A DNA stretch of 64,000 bases from Parapristionchus giblindavisi (Eukaryota > Nematoda > Chromadorea > Rhabditida > Diplogasteridae), in assembly GCA_943737045.1 (NCBI GenBank), contig CALSFV010000368.1, positions 62,001-126,000 of the forward strand, given 5' to 3'. Positions 23,361-34,136 of the stretch are shown here, piece after piece (position 1 is the first letter of the stretch; every line of letters starts with the position of its first letter). The notes beneath the pieces were generated by a model that made no database searches, had not been told where the DNA came from, and saw only the letters and a program-made list of their open reading frames with translations. The position numbers and the translations under genes are program-made.

Positions 23361-26300
23361 TTAATCTAATTGATCATGAATATGGTCTAATCCTTCAACA
23401 TCTTCTTCTTCTTGTGGTTGATCTACTTGATCTCCATTATCTCCTCTTCTTCCTTGGAAGAAATCTCTGACTAGATTAACTATTCTTCCTGCATCAACAG
23501 CCAATGGTTCATTCTCATCGAAATCAGGATATAATGAATGAAGAAGACGAATCAATACATTCTCATCTGCTACTTGAGCAGCACTCATCTGAATAAACAT
23601 TCAAGAGATCAAAGATCAAAGATCAATGGTACTTACGGGTCCACTTCTATCATATCCTCTAGATACTTTAGGAGGGAATGGATCAGTCAATGTAGTAGAT
23701 TCATGGGGCATATTCACATCCGATAGATAGATACAACGTTTCATTTGTGGAGATAACGATGGGAAACGAATTGAACGACTGTATAATACATTTCATTGAT
23801 TGATACAATGTTATGAAATATATACCTTTTGAGCATATCCTTATCGATTTGTCTATTACCGTAATCAGATCCAATTCTTCTAACACCTTGTTCTAACCAT
23901 ACCATAACTGATTCATTCTTCCATAAAGCACTTGACATCTTAGCATAATGAGTAGATAGAAGACGAATCGCTTCAGTTTCTCTCAAAACATCATCGTTTA
24001 TACAATGAATGAATGAATATATTCTTACTTCATATAACTAGTGTGTGATAGAGCTCGTAATGATTCCGTTTCACGATCGAATGAAATCTAAACCAAACAA
24101 ATTACAGCAATCAAAATGATAGAGAAGACTACCTGATTCTCTTGTGAGAGGGCAACCACAATTCCTGGGAAGGCAGTCAAGGCATGTTCTAACTGCAAAT
24201 TAGTTATATTTAAAAAAATATGTTTAACAAGGGAAGTATGAGAAATATCTTTTAGACTTTAGAACGAGACTATTTTTCCTCGATAGATATAGGTAATATA
24301 TGGACGGAAACAAAAAAATAGCTGCAGCCATGCACTTTCAGATTTTATATAATTAATTGAAGTTTGTGAAAAAATTCTTCATTTTTTGAAGAAAAAACGC
24401 ACTGTGTAGGCGACAAGAAGTGTATGAAACAAGGCACTCCTGAAAGAACATTGTCAACATGACGGCGTGGTGTAGTGGTAGTATGTGTTCTTCTAGATCA
24501 GGATGTGGTTGGTTCGAGTACACCTATAGACATTTTACTTTTGCTCATTTTTATCAGATTCGGACTTGTACTTTCGATCGAAAAAATTTAAAAAAAATTT
24601 TTTTTTCATTTCATTCACTACTTTTCGTGCACTTTTCCCCTATTCCGTTAACTTTTTTATTATTTCCGTTATATTTAGCATCTAATATCTTCTACGAATT
24701 ATTTCAACATGACAAATTATTAAAATTTTACATGCCAAATAGTATTTCAACAACAATGGTAGCTGCCAAAAAAACAATTCCAGCACAATCGGCGATCACA
24801 TATCGAACATTTGATCAAAGAATACTTGGGACAGGGTTTCTCACAGATTACAACAAGATCTTTGGGGGGAAAACATCTTGGCAAAGGCATATTTGTGATA
24901 TGCATGGAAAAGAGGGGATTTGATCTGGTGGTAGATAAGCGATGTCATCTTGAGCACGCCCAAACATTTTGAAAGTAGAGAATAAAATGAAAAAAAAAAT
25001 TTTTTTTTTAATTTTTTCGATCGAAAGTACAAGTCCGAAGCTGATAAAAATGAGCAAAAGTAAAATGTCTATAGGTGCACTCGAACCAACCACATCCTGA
25101 TCTAGAAGAGCAGATACTACCACTACACCACGCCGTCATGTTGACAATGTTCTTTCAGGAGTGCCTTGTTTCATACACTTCTTGTTGCCTACACAGTGCG
25201 TTTTTTCTTCAAAAAATGAAGAATTTTTTCACAAACTTCAATTAATTATATAAAATCTGAAAGTGCATGGCTGCAGCTAATTTTTTGGTTCCATCCATAT
25301 ATTACCTATATCTATCGAGGAAAAATAGTCTCGTTCTAAAGTCTAAAAGATATTTCTAATACTTCCCTTGTAAGTGTAATCTTATGATACGGTAATCGAT
25401 ATATAATGTCATCATAATCTTTAACTGGCTTTTCATAGACCAAACGATAGAATAACGGCGTTTAAATATGTTTATTCACAATGTTTTGCGTATTTCCACT
25501 CTAATAAAAATCGGTAAAATGCACAGTTCGGGAATGGAATCTGCAAGGTTTGGTTCACTAGACAAAAGTTCTAATCATTAACATAAGCTATGCCAGAACG
25601 TTACGATTCACGTTAAACTGATCAATACTCAGCTTGAGATAGATTTCCCATTCCGACGGGAAAGTCTTACAATTAGATATTTACTATGATTGAACCGCCA
25701 TGAGAATGTTCATATCTACCGTATCCCATACCTTTTCATCAGCAGACGGATCGTTTGTATGGAAGGCAACGAGTGCACTTGAATACAACCAATTGGGAAG
25801 GAAATCTGGATTCTTCCAAGTCTATAAATCCATTAATCAATCAATATAATATCGATCGATAACATTCACTTACTCTTAACTGATCATATACTTGTTTGAC
25901 CCAATCGAATTGTTTGGCTTTAATAGCCAATGTATCCATCATGAGAAGCATTCCAAGAGGATCACCCTAAATGTAATCCATCAATCAATATTATATTATC
26001 ATATATTGGATATTGCAGTAGATCAAGAGATCAACGATGATCAATTCAATCAATTAATTCACGATACCTCGGGTTCAAGAGAAAAGAGAAGTTTGGAAAA
26101 GTTCAATGCAGTCATATATGAACGCCTCTTCTCACAATACGTGATGTTTCTAAATGAAAGAGAAATCGATGAATTAATCAATAAATGATAATGATACTTG
26201 TAGAGAAGAATGAAGAATGCTCTATTCTCAAATTGTGAATAACTCAATCGATGTTTCCATGATGATGCATTGAATAGTGCATGAGATGCACTCTCACATC

Positions 26301-27462
26301 CATAGATTCCCCATCCTGATATCGATTCATTCCTTCATTCATTCATACCGTAATCTACAGTATTCCAACTTACGAATATATTCAATCGATTTACTGACAT
26401 CATCCTGCATTTGTGCAGCATGAGCAGCAAGTAGAAGAGCATTTAGTTGATATGGATTACTATTCAATACTTCATATACCTGACCATAATTACAATAATT
26501 TTAACTGATCCAAAACTAAAAAAAAAAAGATTTGAATGACTCACAAATCCAAATTGTCCTGAATCTTCAGCCATTTTGACCATAGCCTCAGCTTGTCGAT
26601 ACTCATTTGAATGAACATATTTATAGAATGTTATATCTCCTTTCTTTGCTGAGATCTCCATTGAATAACCTCAAATCAATCAATGTTCATCATTATAGAT
26701 TTTTCCTTTTGATACCAGCTTTTCTGAATGGTGGCCAATTCATCTTAGGAATGACATATTTAGCACCATATCGATGTTTTGCTCCACTTCGTGATGATTC
26801 TTGTGAACGATTTTCCATCTGTAACAAAGTATTGATTGATTGATATAATCAATAATCTAAACCATACACTAAATGCCTTTCCAAGATTCCTCTTCATTTC
26901 TTCAGATGGATCAATAATCTTCGGATCAAATTTGAATAAACTCTCCAATTCATTCGCACACGTTTGTTCCAAAGGTCCACTAGTAGTTGATTCACTTGTC
27001 AACAATGCCAATTCCTCAAGATTACGGTATCAATACATCATCAATCAATACAGAACGGTATGATCACTGTGACAATCAACGGGCTACAGTATGACTACGC
27101 TATTAATGAAGAAGTATATAAATCAATCAATACCTCATCATTGATTTCGAGTGGATCATCGATTGGTTTATCTTCTTGTTTATTCTTCTTAGCCTTTTTA
27201 TTCTTATTCTTCTTCTTTTTCTTCTTTTCACTTTTCTCTTCTTTCTTCTTCTCTTTATCACTTTCTTCTTCACTCTTCACATCTTCATCACTCATTCCCA
27301 ACATAGCAAATCGATTGATTGGAGCTAAATCTGATTAATCAATTACAGTAACTAATAGTCTACCATACCTTGTACTTCTTCTTCTTCACTTTCATTTTCA
27401 CTCTCTTTATCATCAACTTCCTTCTTCTCCTCCATTTTCTTCTTTAAATTCTTTGTAGACAT
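23361..27462 (-). CDS. TCF25: TCF25 (NULP1) homologue
   Basis: Spliced minus-strand exons follow TCF25 from end to end. The N-terminus is charged, with Lys-rich and Glu-rich runs (27460-27140). Next come NELESLFKFDPKIIDPSEEM (26961-26902) and KHRYGAKYVIPKMNWPP (26784-26734). SYSQFENRAFFILLYK follows (26244-26197), then ALNFSKLLFSLEPE near 26080, GDPLGMLLMMDTLAIKAK, and a C-terminal LIRLLHSLYPDFDENEP stretch. In other animals and yeast (Rqc1) the family acts in ribosome-associated quality control and was first described as a nuclear repressor. The start ATG (27462-27460) lies 12 bases after a TTGTAG acceptor. The 1.5 kb intron 24192-25728 holds a foldback element. The gene lies 242 bp downstream of IBA57 on the same strand. 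Confidence 0.92.
24461..24529 (+). other. tRNA-like Pol III promoter block, left arm
   Basis: TGGTGTAGTGGTAGT (24468-24482) resembles a tRNA A box and D arm. GGTTCGAGTAC (24511-24521) resembles a B box. The anticodon and T stems do not pair well, so a working tRNA is unlikely. Confidence 0.5.
25070..25137 (-). other. tRNA-like Pol III promoter block, right arm
   Basis: The inverted copy of the left-arm block, with A box TGGTGTAGTGG and B box GGTTCGAGTGC read on the minus strand. It differs from the left copy at a few bases, for example ATCTGCTCTTC against ATGTGTTCTTC. Confidence 0.5.
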
Positions 27463-27704
27463 CTTAGACTATCTACAATACATTCAATCACTCAATAAAC
27501 ATAAATAGGATAGATACAAAATCGGGTTGATGACCACGAGACTCAGATAAAATAAACATTAGAAAGAAATTATTTATTATACACGATAAATTCAGAAAAT
27601 GAATAACACCGGCAATTCAGTGAGATTTGTACGTTATACGTATCTATGTCAACTAGAAATAACTATAGAAAGAACAATTAAACTAATCTATGAGTATCTA
27701 TTCC
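27463..27704 (-). promoter_or_regulatory. Intercistronic region with polyA signal and splice acceptor
   Basis: Between the IBA57 stop and the TCF25 ATG there is AATAAA (minus strand, 27578-27573). A TTGTAG acceptor follows, 12 bases before the TCF25 ATG. This order (stop, polyA signal, acceptor, ATG) is what an SL trans-spliced nematode operon shows. Confidence 0.45.
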
Positions 27705-28829
27705 CTATATATACACTTTAGTAAGATCATTCATATTCTTCATCCAAGATGGAAGATACGGTACTATTGATTCTCCATTCACAGATAATTCTTTATCGAT
27801 TGATGATAATGGTATTAATGCTAATCCACGTTTAGATGATGAACAAATGATCTTCCCTGCCTAAATCGATTATTGATTTTATACATCTCATGAAATACAG
27901 TAATACCTTCTTGCCATCGGCACTCTTTACATCTCCTGACACTGTAGTATTTGTTGTGAAGGGTACGATACGTCGTCGAAGCATACCTACAGTATCCTTG
28001 ATAAGTCTGACCACACAATTAATGAGTAATACCTTGTGTTGCTGTTCTGGCTGTTAATTCTTGGCCTATATAACATCCTTTATTGATTGATATATGATGA
28101 AGTAGGTCTCCATTACAATTCCATGGTAAAAGTCCACACAATTCTTCACCTTCGCCTACTCCCAATTCGTATCTGTACTTTAACGATTGATTATCTTATA
28201 AATCAATAACTACAATACCTCATTTCACGATATTCATCATCAGTATTCATTTCTCCATTAGCATTTCTATATATTCTCCATCCAATACTATTCAATCGTG
28301 GATCTTTCTCTCCATTCTCACCATTTATCTCTTCTCTACTCCATAATACTGATTCATCACTCAACTCAATTCCTACTTTCTTACGCAATCGATATCTGAA
28401 AACAAAAAGATTCTGATTGTGTCTGATTTTCTAACACTGGAGATGAACATTCCATGATAACGATATATGATTAGACAAGTGGGTATATATAATACATACT
28501 TTTCAAGGATAGTTTTCAGTTGAGGTCTTCTTTGTGTTGAGCATTCAATGAGAATCTCTTCATTCCTTCTTCTTAATAGAATCTCATCAACTATTCTTCC
28601 ATTCGTATCCAATATAAATGATGAAGCTGATGGAATCTCATCAAGTGCACTGAAACATGCAAATGAGCAAAGAATCAAGAAAGCAATTGGAAATAATCAA
28701 ACGATAGATATATCATGAATGAATAATATGAACTAACCGTACATCCTTAGTGATGATTCCTTGTAGAAGAGGAAGAGATTGTTCTCCTTTGAGAATGAGA
28801 AGACTTCGATGAGCAAGAAGACGAGCCAT
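27705..28829 (-). CDS. IBA57: IBA57 / GCVT-family mitochondrial iron-sulfur assembly factor
   Basis: Five or six exons give a protein of about 280 residues. It starts MARLLAHRSLLILKGEQSLP and has the YgfZ/GcvT signature KGCYIGQELTAR (split across the region 28085-28020). Family members act in mitochondria in the late step of [4Fe-4S] cluster assembly with ISCA proteins and bind a folate-like ligand. The signature includes the invariant Cys. A long mitochondrial presequence is not obvious: the N-terminus is short, basic and hydrophobic and may serve as one. The stop is at 27705-27707. It lies between POLR3F and TCF25 on the same strand. Confidence 0.9.
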
Positions 28830-29316
28830 ATCAACTATGGAGTAGTCCTATTCGACGATAGTGATATATAGGTCCCAATGAAGACTATACACAGGGTAGA
28901 ATAAACAACATTTATTCAGATACAGCTCACAGCTGATTTCCTTGAAACGACCAAGATTTCGCACGCGCAGTGTGTCGCAATGAACTAAGAAATTACTGTA
29001 ATCAAGAAAGTCAAACTGTGAATCGTGAAGTGATTTTAATACGTCAATAAATTTCTCTGGATAAATTACAACAAATACACTCCCAAAAAATATATTGTAT
29101 CGGTATATACTCCACGATCAATCCATTGTATGCGTAAATTTAATTAACTCAAATTCATTCGAACAACACTACTTCATTTATAACATAAATATTTAATTCC
29201 TATGATGAAAACATTTCAAACTTAACAAAATAACCCGCATAACGCAAACAGATTGATGAATAAAATATGATAGGAAAGACTACAACAACAGAATCAACAA
29301 CAAAATCTCAAATATT
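28830..29316. other. POLR3F-IBA57 spacer
   Basis: AT-rich, with no exon seen. It should contain the POLR3F 3' UTR. A CATAG acceptor-like site lies just before the IBA57 ATG. Confidence 0.5.
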
Positions 29317-30778
29317 TTACTTCGCAGATAACCAATCATTTAAATACTTGCAGTCGCATGGATTGATCTCGTTTCCTGAAATTGATCATATTTACCGTAA
29401 TCAAAAGTACTGTAATACAAACCAGCAGCACAATCGATAGCAACGGGACACAATGCACAAGGTACAGATACGAGCGGAGATGATGGAAGAAGTGATTGAT
29501 CTAATACACGAACTGCACCATCTGCACGTCTATCTACTAATCCATCTAATACTGCTACCTTAATCAATAATCATTCCAACTAGAACGAAACCACTACCGT
29601 ACCTCAAGAATTCGTTCTATATCAGCATCAGATATGGGCACATGTAGAATCTTCTTGTCACGAATGAAATTGGCTACCTTAGAATATCAATTGGTAATTG
29701 AAAGGAGATAAATATCGATTGATTTTAAATGAGATACAAACTTCAGAAGACATAGCAAATGATGCTTGTTTCTGCATGAGAAGATCAGTTGGATTTCTTT
29801 CCATTGCTTGTTTCTTTCTATTTGTAAGCATAGCCACACATACTGATAGAAGAGTCTACAATGGACCAAATATAATATATCAATGAAATTGATCAATCAA
29901 TAAATAAGATCGGTTGTATATTAACCTGAACAAGTTCTGCATCTAATTGTCTATCAGAATAAAATGTTCCACCAGTGAATGAGACGTCCTCCTCTGCATC
30001 GTATGGCATATAACACTTCTTCGTTGTCCCTACACCCTTAATATTCAATCAGTGAATACAAAAAATGGATTTTATATACGGAAGATCATACCTTGACTGC
30101 TTTAATGATCTTCTTCGTTTCTAATGTTTTGAGTGCCTTCCGTACCTGGAATCAACATAAATGATTTGTTGTACTGAAAAAGATTAAGTAAAACATATTT
30201 AATGATACCTCCCATAGTTAGATTCAGTTAATCACGGTTTTGTACGGGGAGGAACGTTAGCATAGCGCATAATAATGTATGGATAGACAAATTGTACCTA
30301 ATGTACATGATAACATCATGAACATCGTTAAAATACTACGTGAGCGACACAATATCGATATCATTATTGAATGAACAACAGTTGTTATTCAATGAGTAGA
30401 CCAACCTGTAGATGACTAAGTCCACTTTGATCTCTTAATGAACGTATCCATATTCCTTTACTACCAGCTTCATCAACAAGAGATTGAAGAACTCTTTCTT
30501 CATTTGAAAGACCAAGATGTTCTTCCTTCTTTAGTTTAACACGAAGATTCCCACCAACCTAGGAAAGATTGGAAATGAAATAATGAGTGAATGAACAGAT
30601 CAAATTGAAATGACTATATTACCTGCACGAGTTCAACTTTGTGTGAGGCGAGTAACCGATTCAAACAATCTTGTCCTTCTTGTGGTGAACAATCTAATTT
30701 AGATCCCAATTCGTTCACTTCAATTCCTTCTGCCTCTTGATTTAGAAGAGAGATCATAGCTTCCTCCTTATCCGTCAT
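29317..30778 (-). CDS. POLR3F: RNA polymerase III subunit RPC6 (RPC39)
   Basis: Spliced exons start MTDKEEAMISLLNQEAEG (30778) and run through winged-helix segments (GIWIRSLRDQSGLSHLQ; VRKALKTLETKKIIKAVKG). They continue to the family motif KCYMPYDAEEDVSFTGGTFY (30020-29960). The C-terminus has Cys residues in CALCPVAIDCAAGNEINPCD that match the iron-sulfur-binding end of POLR3F. It bridges Pol III to TFIIIB during initiation (family knowledge). The stop is at 29317-29319. The gap to IBA57 is 487 bp. Confidence 0.93.
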
Positions 30779-31156
30779 GGTTAAACTGAAATTTGCGCTT
30801 AAAATCCAAGTGATATCAGTCTGAATACAATGATGCATTGACCTCACGTATCTTACTGATAGAATAAAGCTGAATCAACGTGATTTTAACGAACGTAACA
30901 ATGAGAAAACAAATGAAGAAAATTAGTTTTTCAAACGCTGAGAGGATCTTGGAAAACAACTGTAAGTATTCGCGTCAGCCGCTGGAATCATGAACTAAGT
31001 TTATTTTCAAAATTTCCATTTTACAATTTTCCTTTTTTTTTTGAAGAAAAAAAACGATAACGGTTATCGGATAACCTCCAATTAAATTTTTATTTTGTTG
31101 TTATTGAATTTAAACAAGTTTTTTAAACTTCGTAAGAATCAGAAAAATATCCTGGA
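30779..31156. other. Upstream region of POLR3F
   Basis: AT-rich, with no gene seen; it ends at the left tip of the giant hairpin element. Confidence 0.5.
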
Positions 31157-33920
31157 ATTTAAGAGACAGGCTCGGTAAGACTCGAGCATGGTCCGGACAT
31201 TCGCGAGGAATTTCGATCCGACTCTCGATACTTTCATCATAGACACATACCGGGGGCAAACCGACGAAATTTATAATGAAAATGCCCTGCGGCTCAAACC
31301 CGGCTCACTTATGTCACATAAAATAAAAAATTGAAAAATTTATAACTTTTCAATCGCGATAGCTAGGACTTTTATTTCTTTTTATTAGTGAAAAACATCT
31401 CATGCACTCTTATAAACACAGGTGAACAATAATATCATATCGTTCTGAATATGATTTTTCGTGTCTGATTTTCAGATTTTTCTTTTTATATCCTCGTTGA
31501 ACAAATAGCGCAAGCAATGACATAGTACATATTGTAGCCCTGACAATTCTGTACATAGTGGCCACATTCCCTGGGAAATCCAAGTTTTCAGAGTCGTCGA
31601 GAATTGCAATCGAATGTGAGATATGTGAAAATTGCAAAAATCGAAAATGTAATTTCTTGAAATTCGCAAGAGTAAGAAGTTGTGTTATTATGTCATTTTA
31701 CTCGAAGTGATGCGTGTACACAGAAAAAAATATACAAATAGACTCAGACTACATTATTAAAAAATTTTAAAAAATAATTATTTTATTTTTATTTTTTCAA
31801 CCCGCACATTGAATCGACCGTCAAGGCAAGTTGATTCATAGGGTGGATGGTGGCTGATGCATGTGCCCCTTCAGAAACGACTGCAACGTGAAGAATCGTC
31901 GTTTTGCAGATCTAGAATTTATTTATTAAATTATCAAACTTGAAAATTTATATGTTTCTTTCATATAAATCGGTTGGAAGGTGGCGTACGGCAACCAAAG
32001 CTGTACCAATGATATCAGTAGGAGTGTACTGTACTACACTACCGTAACCGTCAGGAATCACGAACTAATTTTTTTTCAGTCGACCCATGATTCTCAACCA
32101 TGACCCGGGGTTCATGGTTAAGAATGGCTGAGGTCGAAAAATTCATGATGATCCCAGACCAAATACTATTTGCTATTATATCAACAGTGAGCCAACTTTT
32201 ATTTTTATAGATACCATAACCCGAACTACCGTAATCGTAATGCATACACCTGAATTTTCCGAGAATTTCACCACATTATTATAGGATACGGTAGTTAGAT
32301 TACGGTAGTTTGGGTTATGGTATCTATAAAAATAAAAGTTGGCTCATTGTTGATATAATAGCAAATAGTATTTGGTCTGGGATCATGATGAATTTTTCGA
32401 CCTCAGCGATTCTCAACCATGAACCCCGGGTCATGGTTGAGAATCATGGGTCGACTGAAAAAAAATTTGTTCGCTATTCCCGACGGTTACGGTAGTGAAG
32501 TACAGTACACTCCTACTGATAAAAATGGTACAGCTTTGGTTGCCGTACGCCACCTTCCAACCGATTTATATGAAAGAAACATATAATATTCAAGTTTGAT
32601 AATTTAAAAAATTAATTCGAGATCTGCGAAACGACGATTCTTCACATGGTAGTCGTTAACGCAAACGCACATGCATCAGCCACCATCCGCCCTATGAATC
32701 AACTTGACTTGACGGTCGACTGAATGTGGGAGTTGAAAAAATAAAAATAAAATAATTATTTTTCTAAATTTTTTAATAATGTAGTCTGAGGCTATTTGTC
32801 TATTTTTTCTGTGTACACGCATCACTAAAATGACATAAAAAAGTTACCTCTTTAACAGTTTTAACAGTTTAATGACCTTTATCAACCTTACTCCTACCTC
32901 TTACCTCCCTCGACCTCTCCTACCTCGACCTCTTACTCTTGCGCAATTCAAGAACTTTAATTTTCGATTTTTGCAAATTAGACATGTCTCACATTCAGTT
33001 GCAATTCTCGATGCTTCTGAAAACTTATGTGGTGTTAATTTCTTGTAAATGGAATTGGAAATTGTAAAAAAGGTGTTAATTTTGTCTACTTGTAAATAGC
33101 ATTGTAAAAAGCAAATATCTCGGTTCTCTGATTAGTTAGAGACTTTAAACTTGGTTTTTGGGTTAGAAACCATGAAGAAAACTTATAAACGAAGTTTAAA
33201 GTCTCTAGCTCTTCTAATAACCGAGATATTTGCTTTTTACAAGATTTTTCCGGAAAAACTCAAACATGCATGTAAATAGCAAATATCTCCGTTCCTAGTA
33301 GAGCTAGAGACCTGAAACTTCGTTTATAAGCTTTTTTCGTGGTTTCTAACCCAAAAACCAAGTTTCAAGTCTCTAACTAGTCAGAGAACCGAGATATTTG
33401 CTTTTTACAATGCTATTTACAAGTGGACAAAATTAACACCCTTTTTGCAATTTCCAATTCCATTTACAAGAAATTAACACCACATTAGATTTCCCAGGGA
33501 ATGTGACCACTATGTACAGAATTGTCAGGGCTACAATATGTACTATGTCATTGCTTGCGCTATCTGTTCAACGAGGATATAAAAAGAAAAATCTGAAAAT
33601 CAGACACGAAAAATCTTATTCAGAACGATATGATATTATTGTTCACCTGTGTTTATAAGAGTGCATGAGATGTTATTCACTAATAAAAAGAAATAAAAGT
33701 CCTAGCTATCGCGATTGAAAAGTTATAAATTTTTAAATTTTTTATTTTATGTGACATATGTGAGCCGGGTTTGAGCAGCAGGTCATTTTCATTATAACTT
33801 TCGTCGGTCTCCCCCCGGTATGTGTCTATGATGAAAGTATTGAGGTCTAGATCGAAAGTCCTCGCGAATGTCCGGCGGGGGGTCGAAATGCTCGAGTCTT
33901 ACCGAGCCGGTCTCTTAAAT
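31157..33920. mobile_element. Giant foldback element, about 2.76 kb
   Basis: The left arm (31157 to about 32231) and right arm (about 32305-33920) are inverted copies over their full length. Both outer ends read ATTTAAGAGAC followed by GGCTCGGTAAGACTCGAGC. The loop is about 70 bp. The right arm is longer because it holds a nested MITE (33028-33484) and a TCTTACCTC-rich insert of about 100 bp near 32845-32945. No transposase is encoded; a 55-codon open frame occurs once in each arm. Confidence 0.9.
33028..33484. mobile_element. Nested MITE with TTA target-site duplication
   Basis: Terminal inverted repeats of about 37 bp begin TGTGGTGTTAATTTC, and most of the 457 bp is palindromic. It is flanked by TTA on both sides (33025-33027 and 33485-33487). 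The opposite arm of the host element shows the uninterrupted site near 31576-31590 (TTG there). A TTA duplication is typical of PIF/Harbinger (Tourist-like) MITEs. Confidence 0.85.
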
Positions 33921-34136
33921 GAGTATGCTTTTCTTTTCAACGAGGAATCACTTAATAATTATTCTTCATATTATAATCTCCTGTCTGTTTCATCTTTCTG
34001 ATAAAGTGCCTTTTACGGGTTCTACATGTAAATATTCTTATCTCATGCTCACGAGAAATACACCGATAATTAGGAATAATTGTTTATTGACTAGATCACT
34101 TCATCAACCACAAATCATCAAATCAATCGATAATCA

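Larger units (their letters stand above)
24227..25371. mobile_element. Foldback element with tRNA-like arms
   Basis: Two arms of about 395 bp (24227-24619 and 24976-25371) are inverted copies with roughly 95 percent identity by eye. Outer ends read ACAAGGGAAGTA and TACTTCCCTTGT. Each arm contains the same tRNA-like block with a box A (TGGTGTAGTGG) and a box B (GGTTCGAG). The middle of about 350 bp has no convincing gene. It is inserted in a TCF25 intron. Confidence 0.85.

Noticed and set aside
24461..24529. Functional tRNA gene
   Set aside because: Only boxes A and B are preserved; anticodon and T stems do not pair and the acceptor stem is absent.
24459..24923. 154-codon plus-strand frame across the tRNA-armed element
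   Set aside because: It starts inside the repeat arm, has no splice or family support and reads through low-complexity T runs.
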